Source: Streptococcus sp.
GTDB taxonomy: Bacteria > Bacillota > Bacilli > Lactobacillales > Streptococcaceae
Assembly: GCA_003521145.1 (NCBI GenBank)
Contig: DOTL01000006.1
Span: forward strand, 1-64,000
DNA length: 64,000 nucleotides
Reading direction: 5' to 3'
Every line of letters starts with the position of its first letter. Within the stretch, counting starts at the first letter, position 1. A model generated the notes under the pieces. The model was not told where the DNA came from and did not search any database. It saw only the letters and a list, made by a program, of their open reading frames with translations. Of the stretch, positions 18,012 to 26,341 are shown piece by piece. The position numbers and the translations under genes were made by a program.

Positions 18012-19277
18012 ATGAGTATTTATCAAGATATTGTCGAGACCATTATCAAAGATATCCAAAATGGTACTTTGAAAAAAGGGAGTAAGCTCCCCTCTATTCG
18101 TCAACTTAGCAAGACTTATGCCTGTAGTAAGGATACATCACAAAGAGCACTCTTGGAACTCAAGTATCAAAACTATATTTACTCCGTACCCAAAAGTGGC
18201 TATTATGTTCTCGAAGGACGCAATGAAGTCGATAATAAGGTCCTTCTTAACCTTAACGATTACAATCAATTGGCCTACGAGGATTTTAAACTTTGTTTGG
18301 ATGAAACTTTGGCGGGTCATCAGGACTACCTCTTCAACTATTATCATGAACAAGCTGGACTCAAAGATTTGCGTGAAGCCTTAAAGAGTCGATTAATTGC
18401 TGACGATGTTTATGTCAATTCGGACCAGATTGTCATAACTTCAGGAAGTCAACAGGCCCTTTACATCCTTTCACAGATGGATTTTGGTAATGGTGGCTAC
18501 AAAATTCTCTTAGAACAACCTACCTATCATCGCATGAACCAGCTCGTCAACCGTCAAAATCTAGCTTACGAGACGATTAACCGTGGTTTTGATGGTTTAG
18601 ATTTTGACCACTTGGAAGAGTACTTTAAATCTGGACAGATTAAGTTCTTCTATACCATCAGTCGTTACTCCAATCCTCTCGGGTTAAGCTATACTGCTAG
18701 CGAAAAAGAAAAGCTAGCCCAACTTGCCAAGCAATATAATGTTTATATCGTCGAGGATGACTATATGGGAGACTTTAGCGATAATAAAAATCTCCCGATT
18801 CACTACTATGATATTCAAAATCAGACCATCTACATCAAATCCTTTTCCATGGCCCTTTTTCCAGGTTTGCGCCTAGGTAGCCTTGTCTTACCACAAAATC
18901 TCAGAGCTATCTTTTTGGTCCACAAAGGACTTATTGACTATGATACCAATCTTATTATGCAAAATGCCCTCTCAGTCTACCTAGATAATGGCATGTTCCA
19001 AAAAAACATTAAGAAACTTGGTGACCTTTTTCAACAAAACATGGCTAAAAGTCAAGCAATCATTAACAAATCTAAGGTTAGCATTCCCTATCAGATTTCC
19101 CCTAGACATGTGACCTGGCAACTTCCTAGGGAGTTTTCACTAGAAAAATTCAAAGCCCACAAGCAGATTCGTTTTTTAGAATCATCCTTTATTAGACCAA
19201 CTTCTGAAACTTATGTGCAGATAGGTCATGGACAGGAACTGGAATCCTTTATAAAAATTTTAAAAAAGACAAAGTGA
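18012..19277 (+). CDS. MocR-type GntR regulator without the PLP lysine
   Basis: A 421-residue fusion of an N-terminal GntR winged helix (residues 1-68, IIKDIQNGTLKKGSKLPSIRQLSKTY) and a class I aminotransferase-like domain (from about 80). Normal members bind pyridoxal phosphate through a Lys in FSKxLxPGLR. Here the segment is SFSMALFPGLRLG, so that Lys is Met280. Other cofactor-site landmarks remain (SGSQQAL, VEDDYMGDF, Arg287). It may sense a ligand without a Schiff base. It sits beside the B6 salvage operon and diverges from the lipoprotein gene. The regulator call is secure; ligand and targets are unknown. Confidence 0.85.
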   Translation: MSIYQDIVETIIKDIQNGTLKKGSKLPSIRQLSKTYACSKDTSQRALLELKYQNYIYSVPKSGYYVLEGRNEVDNKVLLNLNDYNQLAYEDFKLCLDETLAGHQDYLFNYYHEQAGLKDLREALKSRLIADDVYVNSDQIVITSGSQQALYILSQMDFGNGGYKILLEQPTYHRMNQLVNRQNLAYETINRGFDGLDFDHLEEYFKSGQIKFFYTISRYSNPLGLSYTASEKEKLAQLAKQYNVYIVEDDYMGDFSDNKNLPIHYYDIQNQTIYIKSFSMALFPGLRLGSLVLPQNLRAIFLVHKGLIDYDTNLIMQNALSVYLDNGMFQKNIKKLGDLFQQNMAKSQAIINKSKVSIPYQISPRHVTWQLPREFSLEKFKAHKQIRFLESSFIRPTSETYVQIGHGQELESFIKILKKTK

Positions 19278-19291
19278 CAATTAGACACAAG

Positions 19292-19315
19292 AAAAGCCAT
19301 CGCATGATGGCTTTT
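19292..19315. terminator. Bidirectional terminator
   Basis: AAAAGCCATC GCAT GATGGCTTTT serves both the MocR gene (+) and the ATP-cone gene (-). Confidence 0.85.
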
Positions 19316-19317
19316 GC

Positions 19318-19656
19318 TTATTTAGTCTGTTCAAAACGTAGGTGTACAATTACTTTGTCACCATAACCGTTACGCTCCAAATCTCGTTGCAAACGGTATG
19401 AAATATAATGCTCGGCAATATTGATAAAGCCTGCTTCCATAAGACGATTTTCAACCAACGACTGAATCATGTTAATGGTTGGGCGTTCTACCTGAGCATC
19501 TTGAAGATCAAGTACGACTTTTTTCGTCACTTGAGCAAGGTTTTGGCGCCAAGTATCATCGAGAACATACACAGTCTGTGCTGCTTTTAAGATGGCTTGG
19601 TAAATTTTATCAGGATCAAATTCAGCAACTTGACCATTACGTTTAATAATTTGCAT
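19318..19656 (-). CDS. Stand-alone ATP-cone domain protein
   Basis: A 112-residue protein that is almost only an ATP-cone: MQIIKRNGQVAEFDPDKIYQAILKAAQ at the N-terminus, the usual VERPTINMIQSLVENRLMEAGFINIAEHYISYR in the middle. This domain senses ATP and dATP in ribonucleotide reductases and in NrdR. There is no zinc finger (so not NrdR) and no reductase part. Its role is unknown; it could be a regulator of nucleotide reduction acting in trans. It is a single-gene unit. Confidence 0.75.
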   Translation of the reverse strand: MQIIKRNGQVAEFDPDKIYQAILKAAQTVYVLDDTWRQNLAQVTKKVVLDLQDAQVERPTINMIQSLVENRLMEAGFINIAEHYISYRLQRDLERNGYGDKVIVHLRFEQTK

Positions 19657-19747
19657 GGCTACCCTCTTTTCATGGCTTTTTCTTTTATTATGCAGAGAAT
19701 TTACATATTTGTCAAGTGCAAATCCCTGAAAGAGCTATCCAGACTGC

Positions 19748-20134
19748 TTATTCCCTGAATTTAGAAATGTAAGCTGGTTTGCCATGTTTATCAAAGGAAA
19801 GTGTTGCCGTGTAGGACTCTGACTTATGATGGCGCAAATAATTAGCGATTCTCTTGTCACCGTTTATCAGGTGAATATCATAAGTCTGCCCGTCAGAGCT
19901 TACAAAGTGAGCATTAATTCTAGCACTACTCGTTTTTGTCCCAACATGACTAATGTCTATTTGTTCGACTTGGCCATCATTGGTTTTAGCTATAGGACCT
20001 CTATAGTCTTTGTAAATAGTGAATGTAGTTAAAACATCCCCAACCAAAACATAGGTCATTCCGAAAACAAACAGATAAACTATTGGGATAACAATCAAAG
20101 ATAATTTACTTTTACGGAACGTTTCTTTATGCAA
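19748..20134 (-). CDS. Hypothetical membrane-anchored protein
   Basis: 128 residues: a short basic start, one membrane helix (about 12-35), then an outside domain of beta character (GQVEQIDISHVGTKTSSARINAHFVSSDGQTYDIHLING). I do not recognise the family for certain; the outer part resembles DUF3592-like small domains. It begins three bases after the upstream small gene, so the pair is one transcript. Confidence 0.55.
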   Translation of the reverse strand: MHKETFRKSKLSLIVIPIVYLFVFGMTYVLVGDVLTTFTIYKDYRGPIAKTNDGQVEQIDISHVGTKTSSARINAHFVSSDGQTYDIHLINGDKRIANYLRHHKSESYTATLSFDKHGKPAYISKFRE

Positions 20135-20137
20135 AGA

Positions 20138-20329
20138 CTAAATATCCTGAGGTGACATGTAAAAAAACTTCTTAACATACTTATGAACAAGTAACCTATA
20201 GACAAGTATTAAAAATGTTAATTGCCCTAAAGGGGAAGCGAAACTGGGTAAACCATCCATCAGTACATTGACTTTATCAGATTCAAAAGTATAGTGTTCC
20301 CATACACCGTCAAAGAACTCTAAAAACAA
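20138..20329 (-). CDS. Hypothetical small membrane protein
   Basis: 63 residues with one hydrophobic segment (LGQLTFLILVYRLLVHKYV) and a basic, aromatic tail. The start is TTG, supported by AAAGGAGATAAT directly upstream. It pairs with the membrane-anchored protein that follows. I cannot assign a family. Confidence 0.5.
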   Translation of the reverse strand: MFLEFFDGVWEHYTFESDKVNVLMDGLPSFASPLGQLTFLILVYRLLVHKYVKKFFYMSPQDI

Positions 20330-20363
20330 ATTATCTCCTTTTTACAATATAGTCTAGTCACTT

Positions 20364-20391
20364 AAAAATCCATCTTCTCAGATGGATTTTC
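20364..20391 (-). terminator. Terminator after pheT
   Basis: AAAATCCATCT GAGA AGATGGATTTTT on the minus strand. Confidence 0.9.
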
Positions 20392-20397
20392 TAACTA

Positions 20398-22806
20398 TTA
20401 ACGTACTTCTGCTTTGACTTTCTCAGTAAGAGCTTTGGTGATTTTTTCCATGTATTTAGCAACTTCTTCGTCAGTGAGGTTGTCATTTGGATTTTGGAAA
20501 GTAAGGCTATAAGCCATTGATTTCATCCCATCACCAAGTTTTTCACCTGCGTAAACATCGAAGAGTTTAACGGCAACCAAACGTTTCACTCCTGCAGAAT
20601 AGATAGCATCCAGAACTTCTTGATGAGTGATTTCTGCCTTGAGAAGAAGGGCGATATCACGTGAAACTGCAGGGAATTTTGTGATTTCAACAAATGGTTG
20701 ATCTGGTTGCAAGGCAGCTTCTACAGCACTAAGGTTAATTTCAGCCACATAAGTCTCAGGAATACCATAGTTTTTGGCAGTTTGTGGGTGAACTTGACCA
20801 AGGAATCCAATCGTTTGACCATCAAGCACAATAGCAACTGTACGACCTGGGTGCATGCTTGCTAGGTCTTTTGTTGGAACATAGTCGACTGAAACTTCAA
20901 GTTTATCGAAGAGAGCTTCAACGATACCTTTGGCATAGAAGAAATCAACTGGCGTTGCTTTAGTTTGGAAGTCTTTTTCAGCTACAAGACCAGAAATGGC
21001 GAAGGCAAAGCTATTGATTTCATTTGGTAATTCCTCTTTTGGATTACCCTTTTGTTCAAAGACCTTACCGATTTCATAAATAGTAACGTTACTATTCTTA
21101 CGGTTAACGTTGTAAGCAACCGTATCAAGCATCCCAGAAATCATGTTCTGACGGAGGGCTGAACGGTCAACAGTCATTGGCCACAACAACTCTGTCAAGT
21201 TACTTGGTGTCGCAGCAAATTCAACGGCCTTTTCAGGTGTTGTCAAAGCATATGAGATGATTTCAGTCAATCCAGCACCTTCAGCAATAGTACGAACCTT
21301 ACGGCGAAGTGCTTGTGTTTCAGTCAATTCAACGGCTGTTCCTGCTGCTTCTGGAAGTGTCGTAGGCAATTTTTCATAGCCGTAGATACGCGCAATTTCC
21401 TCAACCAAGTCTGCTTGAATACTGATATCCCAACGACGACGTGGTACAGATACTGTGAATTTATCAGCATCACCTGTCAATCCAAAACCAAGTTTCTCAA
21501 AGACATCTTCAATATCTGAAAAAGTCAATTCTGTACCAAGACGAACATTTACGTAGTCAAGACTTGTAGAAACTTGAACTGGCTCAGTGTCAACAGAACC
21601 CGCTTGAACACGGTCTGCAAGTACCGTTCCATTTGCCAATTCTTGCAACATTGCTGCAGCAAAATCAAGTGCTTCAAGGACAGTATCGTTATTGATACCT
21701 TTTTCAAAACGTGATGATGATTCTGAACGAAGGTTGAGACGGCTACTTGTCCTACGAACTGATTCACCATCAAAAACAGCAGCTTCGAGAACGACATTTT
21801 TAGAATTGTTGTCAATTTCAGTTGAAACGCCACCCATAACACCTGCGAGGGCAACTGGTTTGTCAGCAACTGTAATAACAATATCTTCAGCAGTCAATTC
21901 ACGTTCTTCACCATCGAGAGTGACTAATTTTTCTCCATCACGGGCATCACGGGCAACAATACGTGAGTCTTCAAATTTATCCAAATCGAAGGCATGCATT
22001 GGTTGTCCAAAGTAAAGAAGAACATAGTTTGTCACGTCCACCACGTTGTTGATTGGACGGATACCTGCATTCATAAGAAGGTTTTGCAACCATTGTGGAC
22101 TTGGTTGAATAGTAACATTCTCAACCACACGGCTAGCATAAGTAGCCACTTTATCACTTTCGATGGCTACTGAAATCTTATCAGAAGCTGGTTTGCTGAC
22201 TTCAGTGACCGTTTTTTCTGGGAAGTGAACAGATTTCCCATAGATTGCAGCGACTTCATGAGCCACACCACGCATAGAAAGAGCATCCGCACGGTTAGGT
22301 GTGATTGACAATTCGATGATTTCATCATCAAGGTCGAGATATGGGAAAATGCTATCTCCAGGTACAGCATCTTCAGGCAAAATTTGGATACCATCCGCAA
22401 ATTCCTTAGGAATAATGCAATCTGGAAGTCCAAGTTCTGCCAAAGAACAGATCATACCGAGAGATTCCATGCCGCGAATCTTACCTTTTTTGATTTTGTA
22501 ATTGTCCGCAATGCGGGCACCAGGAATGGCAACAATTACCTTGATTCCAGCAGTAACATTTGGAGCTCCACAAATAATTTGACGTGGACCTTCAGCATCT
22601 CCTGTATCAACTTGGCACAAGTGTAGGTGTGTTTCAGGCACATCTTCACATGACAAGACATGACCAACAACCAATTTTGACAAGCCTTCAGCAGGTGTTT
22701 CAACACCTTCTACTTCAATACCTGTCGTCGACATTTTTTCAGCGAGTTCGGCAGTGGTAACATCCACATCAACCAACTCTTTTAACCATTTATAACTAAC
22801 TAGCAT
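20398..22806 (-). CDS. pheT: Phenylalanyl-tRNA synthetase beta subunit
   Basis: 802 residues; together with PheS it forms the heterotetramer that charges tRNA-Phe. Domains in order: an N-terminal tRNA-binding OB fold (residues 40-150, with [10 protein letters not shown]), the B3/B4 editing domain (about 210-390), B5 (about 405-475), the inactive synthetase-like core, and the C-terminal anticodon-binding FDX-ACB domain ([11 protein letters not shown] onwards). The start is the ATG of [16 protein letters not shown], the conserved N-terminus; a longer frame upstream is not coding. The upstream ribosome site is weak. It is separated from pheS by about 900 bases, which hold a dead acetyltransferase and a repeated segment. 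Confidence 0.96.
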   Translation of the reverse strand: MLVSYKWLKELVDVDVTTAELAEKMSTTGIEVEGVETPAEGLSKLVVGHVLSCEDVPETHLHLCQVDTGDAEGPRQIICGAPNVTAGIKVIVAIPGARIADNYKIKKGKIRGMESLGMICSLAELGLPDCIIPKEFADGIQILPEDAVPGDSIFPYLDLDDEIIELSITPNRADALSMRGVAHEVAAIYGKSVHFPEKTVTEVSKPASDKISVAIESDKVATYASRVVENVTIQPSPQWLQNLLMNAGIRPINNVVDVTNYVLLYFGQPMHAFDLDKFEDSRIVARDARDGEKLVTLDGEERELTAEDIVITVADKPVALAGVMGGVSTEIDNNSKNVVLEAAVFDGESVRRTSSRLNLRSESSSRFEKGINNDTVLEALDFAAAMLQELANGTVLADRVQAGSVDTEPVQVSTSLDYVNVRLGTELTFSDIEDVFEKLGFGLTGDADKFTVSVPRRRWDISIQADLVEEIARIYGYEKLPTTLPEAAGTAVELTETQALRRKVRTIAEGAGLTEIISYALTTPEKAVEFAATPSNLTELLWPMTVDRSALRQNMISGMLDTVAYNVNRKNSNVTIYEIGKVFEQKGNPKEELPNEINSFAFAISGLVAEKDFQTKATPVDFFYAKGIVEALFDKLEVSVDYVPTKDLASMHPGRTVAIVLDGQTIGFLGQVHPQTAKNYGIPETYVAEINLSAVEAALQPDQPFVEITKFPAVSRDIALLLKAEITHQEVLDAIYSAGVKRLVAVKLFDVYAGEKLGDGMKSMAYSLTFQNPNDNLTDEEVAKYMEKITKALTEKVKAEVR

Positions 22807-22915
22807 AATTATGATACCAAGCCCGTTAATAGCTCTCAGCAAAAATAGGAAAGACAACGTTGGTGCATTAGCACCTAGGTGACTTTATCTTTTTTGCCCA
22901 GAGCTTAGGGCGGGT

Positions 22916-23079
22916 TCAAATCCTTTCTGTATGATTAGGAACAAAACATTTAGATTTAAAAACAACTAATCTCAAACTTTGAGGTCGTATTCAAATCTTT
23001 TCTGTAAAATTATCAGTTCAACTGATAAATGAGAGAAGAGTTTAAACCTCTACTTAAGTGGGCTCAAATCTTTTCTGTA
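22916..23079 (+). repeat. Three copies of a 16-base repeat
   Basis: TCAAATCYTTTCTGTA occurs at 22916-22931, 22991-23006 and 23064-23079, at 75- and 73-base spacing. Each copy is preceded by a small hairpin (for example GCCC...GGGC and CTCAA...TTGAG). It lies in the 360-base gap between pheT and the acetyltransferase remnant; otherwise I see no gene in this gap. Confidence 0.6.
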
Positions 23080-23170
23080 ATTTAGGAGTATGTATGCTGA
23101 TATAAGAGGAAGACGAACTGACACAATTAACACCTTATAAAATCCTCTCTCTATCAACTGAATAATCGGT

Positions 23171-23685
23171 TTATAGTTTTAATTTAAGCAACCAGTCGCG
23201 GTCTACTTTACCGTCAACAACTGGAAAATCGTGTTCTGCGAATTTTTCGAAGCCATATTTGTCGTAAAATATCTGTGCTTTGAAATTCCTTTCTAAAACA
23301 CCCAAACAGGCCCAATCATAACCTAGGTCACGAGCTTCTTGTAAGGCAAACTCAAAGAGTTGCTTACCCAAGCCCATACCTTGGAAGGTCTGACTGATAT
23401 ATATGTTGAATTTGAAGGTGTTGTCCGAATGTTGCTCTGTTTGAGCAGAACCTACATTAGTCTTAGAAAACCTGACTTTTCACCATCAACGAGAATGAAA
23501 AAGTAACGCAATTCTTCATGAGTGATTTCATCTAAGAGAACTTCCTCAGAAAGTGCGGTGTCGAAATAACCTTGCAACTGGGCCTCGGTGTTATCATGAG
23601 CAAAAGTCTCTCTAAAGGTATCTTCGGAGATAACTTTTAATTCTGCTACTTCTTACGGAAGAACCTTACGAATAACGACTGACAT
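23171..23685 (-). pseudogene. Broken GNAT acetyltransferase between pheS and pheT
   Basis: A GNAT-family N-acetyltransferase of about 170 codons. It starts at 23685 after GGAGG (MSVVIRKVLP), is stopped by TAA at codon 11 (23653-23655), and is frameshifted near 23475-23485 after EKSGFLRL. The C-terminal part is still open from 23377 (MGLGKQLFEFALQEARDLGYDWACLGVLERNFKAQIFYDKYGFEKF) and holds the acetyl-CoA loop and the GNAT C-terminal strand. Intact relatives sit between pheS and pheT in other streptococci. Inactive here unless both lesions are sequencing errors. Confidence 0.85.
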
Positions 23686-23701
23686 GACAACCTCCTAAAC
23701 C

Positions 23702-24745
23702 TTATTTAAACTGTTCTGAGAAACGAACATCCCCTTGGTAGAAACCACGAATATCGTTGATACCATACCGAAGCATGGCAATACGCTCCTGACCAAGACC
23801 AAAGGCGAAACCTGAGTATTCCTCAGAATCAACACCTGACATCTCAAGCACTTGTGGGTGGACCATACCAGCACCGAGGATCTCAATCCAACCTGTCTTC
23901 TTACATACGTTACATCCTTTACCACCACACTTGAAGCATGACACGTCAACCTCAACGGAAGGCTCAGTGAATGGGAAATAAGATGGACGCAAACGGATTT
24001 GACGTTCTGCACCAAACATTTTTTGGATAATCATTTCAAGCGTTCCTTTAAGATCACCCATTGAGATGTTTTTACCGACGACCAAACCTTCGATTTGGTG
24101 GAACTGGTGACTGTGAGTTGCATCATCTGTATCACGACGAAAAACACGTCCTGGTGAGATCATCTTAAGTAGACCTTTAGAAAAATCGTGTTTATCAAGT
24201 GTACGAGCTTGAACAGGGCTTGTATGTGTACGAAGCAAAATTTCTTCCGTAATATAGAAAGTATCTTGCATGTCACGCGCTGGATGGTCCTTAGGCAAGT
24301 TCATACGTTCAAAGTTATAGTAATCTGTTTCAACTTCAAAACCATCAACGATTTGGAAGCCCATCCCCAAGAAAATGTCTTCGATTTCCTCAGCTGTTTG
24401 ACTAAGAATATGACGGTTACCAAGTTTAACTTGACGTCCTGGAAGAGTTACGTCAAGACTTTCAGAGTCAAGTTGTGATTTAATTTTAGCGGCTTCAACA
24501 ACTTTAGCGGCTTCGTCAAAAGCTTCAGTCAAAACGTCACGAACTTCGTTGACCATTTTACCGACTTTAGGGCGTTCTTCATTAGGAAGGTCTTTAAGCC
24601 CCTTCAAAAGATCCGTCAAAGAGCCTTTTTTACCCAAAACTGCAACACGCAATTCTTGTAATTCTTTAGAGTGTTCACCACGCATTTCAGCCAATTTAGC
24701 CTGCGTCGATGTTTTCAACTCTTGCAATTGTGTTTGTAAATTCAT
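23702..24745 (-). CDS. pheS: Phenylalanyl-tRNA synthetase alpha subunit
   Basis: 347 residues; the catalytic subunit for tRNA-Phe charging. An N-terminal coiled coil (residues 1-85) binds tRNA, followed by a class II core with motif 2 ([24 protein letters not shown]) and motif 3 ([18 protein letters not shown]). A CxxC pair set ([17 protein letters not shown]) is typical of this family. AAAGGA precedes the ATG. Expression is led by a T-box. Confidence 0.97.
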   Translation of the reverse strand: MNLQTQLQELKTSTQAKLAEMRGEHSKELQELRVAVLGKKGSLTDLLKGLKDLPNEERPKVGKMVNEVRDVLTEAFDEAAKVVEAAKIKSQLDSESLDVTLPGRQVKLGNRHILSQTAEEIEDIFLGMGFQIVDGFEVETDYYNFERMNLPKDHPARDMQDTFYITEEILLRTHTSPVQARTLDKHDFSKGLLKMISPGRVFRRDTDDATHSHQFHQIEGLVVGKNISMGDLKGTLEMIIQKMFGAERQIRLRPSYFPFTEPSVEVDVSCFKCGGKGCNVCKKTGWIEILGAGMVHPQVLEMSGVDSEEYSGFAFGLGQERIAMLRYGINDIRGFYQGDVRFSEQFK

Positions 24746-24769
24746 GAGATTCCTTTCTTATGTAACAAT

Positions 24770-24985
24770 TTCGAATCGCAAACAAAAAACCACATGCCAA
24801 AACTCCAACCCGGAGCGTTAACACGCGGTACCATCCGTTTTTATCTGGTTACCCAGACCTTGATTCGCCAGCCGTCTTCATGAGTGAATTCGCCAAACTT
24901 CCCTTGAGGAGGCTTCCAGTCCATGGCCCCCAATCCCTGTCAATTTCCATAAGGTTACTAGTCTCTACGACTTCTATTCAATTAC
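24770..24985 (-). promoter_or_regulatory. Phe T-box leader of pheS
   Basis: On the minus strand the leader contains the core T-box GGATGGTACCGCG (24824-24836). Upstream, Stem I has AGTA on its 5' side and GAA-TTC-A on its 3' side; TTC (24886-24888) fits the Phe specifier codon. Uncharged tRNA-Phe would stabilise the antiterminator and turn on pheS. The final terminator stem (CTCC...GGAG then TTTTGG) is weak but in the right place. Confidence 0.9.
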
Positions 24986-24990
24986 CATTT

Positions 24991-25019
24991 ATTTTACCAA
25001 AAAAGCAAAAAGCTTTCAA
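24991..25019 (-). promoter_or_regulatory. Promoter of the pheS T-box transcript
   Basis: TTGAAA (25014-25019), a 17-base spacer and an extended -10 TGGTAAAAT (hexamer 24991-24996) on the minus strand. Confidence 0.7.
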
Positions 25020-25074
25020 GAGCTGACAAAGAATCCTTTAGTTAATACTAAAATGAAAAATATGTCTAATATAA

Positions 25075-25103
25075 TTGACACAACTATATAAACTTGCTAC
25101 AAT
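25075..25103 (+). promoter_or_regulatory. Promoter of the XRE-DUF3278 pair
   Basis: A perfect TTGACA (25075-25080), a 17-base spacer and TACAAT (25098-25103) preceded by TGC. Confidence 0.75.
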
Positions 25104-25105
25104 TT

Positions 25106-25123
25106 TGTCAGATAAAGTTGACA
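25106..25123. promoter_or_regulatory. Possible XRE operator
   Basis: TGTCA-N8-TGACA inverted repeat just downstream of the -10. The same TGACA half-site also occurs in the -35. This is consistent with autorepression by the XRE protein. Confidence 0.4.
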
Positions 25124-25179
25124 TAATTAATTGCTACTTACAGTAACACATTAGCTTGTCTTTCAGAAGGAGGCCCATT

Positions 25180-25377
25180 ATGAATCATGTCAGGGAATTT
25201 AGAAAGAATATGGGGCTTTCGCAATTAGAACTCGCAAAATCAATTGGAGTTTCCCGACAGACTATTAATATGATCGAAAATAACAAATATAACCCGACAC
25301 TAGAGCTCTGCCTTTATCTAGCTAAAGCTCTAGATACGGATCTTAACAGTCTCTTTTGGGATGGAAATTGCGAATAG
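25180..25377 (+). CDS. Small XRE-family regulator
   Basis: A 65-residue Cro/CI-type helix-turn-helix protein (LSQLELAKSIGVSRQTINMIENNKYNPTLELCLYLAKAL), nearly nothing but the DNA-binding domain. ATG at 25180 follows AGAAGGAGG; the longer upstream frame is ignored. It is followed 26 bases later by a DUF3278 membrane protein, a common streptococcal pair in which the regulator probably controls the membrane partner. Confidence 0.85.
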   Translation: MNHVREFRKNMGLSQLELAKSIGVSRQTINMIENNKYNPTLELCLYLAKALDTDLNSLFWDGNCE

Positions 25378-25403
25378 AGATATAAGATAGAAAGAGGTAA
25401 ATC

Positions 25404-25946
25404 ATGGTTAAAGAAACTTTCACTGACAAACTTATCAAACGTTTTTACGGTATCACAGGTCCTTTAGATGAACAAAAGCGCCAACAGGTCGATCGAATGG
25501 GTAACATAGCTTTCGTAGTTCTTTTCTTTACTTTGCTTTTTGGTAATTGTATTGCCTTTCTTCTAAGCTTTAAGTACCCTGAACTTGTGGCCCGTGTTTA
25601 TCCTATCCTACTTTTGATTATCATTTGGGTAGTTGGTAGCATCCTTACTTATAAGTTTAAAATGAGTGCTGTAAACGCTATTGACGAGGAAGAACTGACT
25701 GAAAAAGAGCAAAAGCAACTTAAACATGTGGGACTTAAGTCAGGTTTATACTTTGGCCTTGGCATGTTCTTAGGCATGCCCCTAGTTCACTTCTTAGTTG
25801 ATCATAAAGACTATTTTACAGAATTATTCTCATTCCGTAATATGCTATCTGGCATTTTTGAAGCTATCCTTTTTGGGGCTATCATGCAGGGCTTAGTAAA
25901 TGCCCGTATCAAACAAGCCAAATCTCAAGCTGAAAAAGATGACTAA
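25404..25946 (+). CDS. DUF3278 membrane protein
   Basis: 180 residues, four predicted membrane helices (about 35-55, 62-83, 112-130 and 145-165), with a charged loop EEELTEKEQKQLKHVG between helices 2 and 3. It matches DUF3278, a family of unknown function found next to small XRE regulators. AAAGAGG precedes the ATG. Confidence 0.8.
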   Translation: MVKETFTDKLIKRFYGITGPLDEQKRQQVDRMGNIAFVVLFFTLLFGNCIAFLLSFKYPELVARVYPILLLIIIWVVGSILTYKFKMSAVNAIDEEELTEKEQKQLKHVGLKSGLYFGLGMFLGMPLVHFLVDHKDYFTELFSFRNMLSGIFEAILFGAIMQGLVNARIKQAKSQAEKDD

Positions 25947-25964
25947 TAAACTCAAAAAGACAAA

Positions 25965-25996
25965 AAAATCCAGGTTTCCTATCCTGGATTTTTTGC
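25965..25996 (+). terminator. Terminator after the DUF3278 gene
   Basis: AAATCCAGG...CCTGGATTT hairpin with a T tail. Confidence 0.88.
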
Positions 25997-26205
25997 TCGA
26001 AAGAAAACTTCTTAGACTTGTATATGCTAAGCCTAATGTGTCAAGAAAATCGTATCTTAACACATACACTATAACTAACTTCAAAAAACACCATATCCCC
26101 ATATGACATTTCCTTAAATATTGTAACATAACAGTGGGAAATGACAAGTCGCCCTCTCTCTCATAAACCCTAAAATCCTAATCAAAGCCTTTATTATATT
26201 ATTTC

Positions 26206-26240
26206 ACGCAATCGATTACGTAATTTTGAAAGCGCAAACT
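26206..26240. promoter_or_regulatory. Orphan LacI-like operator and cre site
   Basis: ACGCAATCGATTACGT (26206-26221) is a 16-base palindrome with one mismatch pair, of the LacI/GalR operator type. Six bases on, TGAAAGCGCAAACT (26227-26240) matches 13 of 14 positions of the cre consensus. Both lie in a 395-base gap between convergent genes with no gene to control. Otherwise the gap holds only the two terminators and AT-rich sequence. Confidence 0.45.
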
Positions 26241-26281
26241 TTATTTTTTTCTGAAATTATTTGCAATTTTTTTGAGACTAT

Positions 26282-26316
26282 GAAAAAAGATAGTGATAAA
26301 TCTATCAACTATCTTT
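26282..26316 (-). terminator. Terminator after smc
   Basis: AAGATAGT...ACTATCTT on the minus strand followed by TTTT. Confidence 0.8.
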
Positions 26317-26341
26317 CATGAAAATATAATCTATTTTTAGT

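Noticed and set aside
22900..23080. tRNA genes or tRNA remnants
   Set aside because: The T-arm-like GGTTCAAATCC is not followed by pairing bases, and no acceptor, D or anticodon arms are visible.
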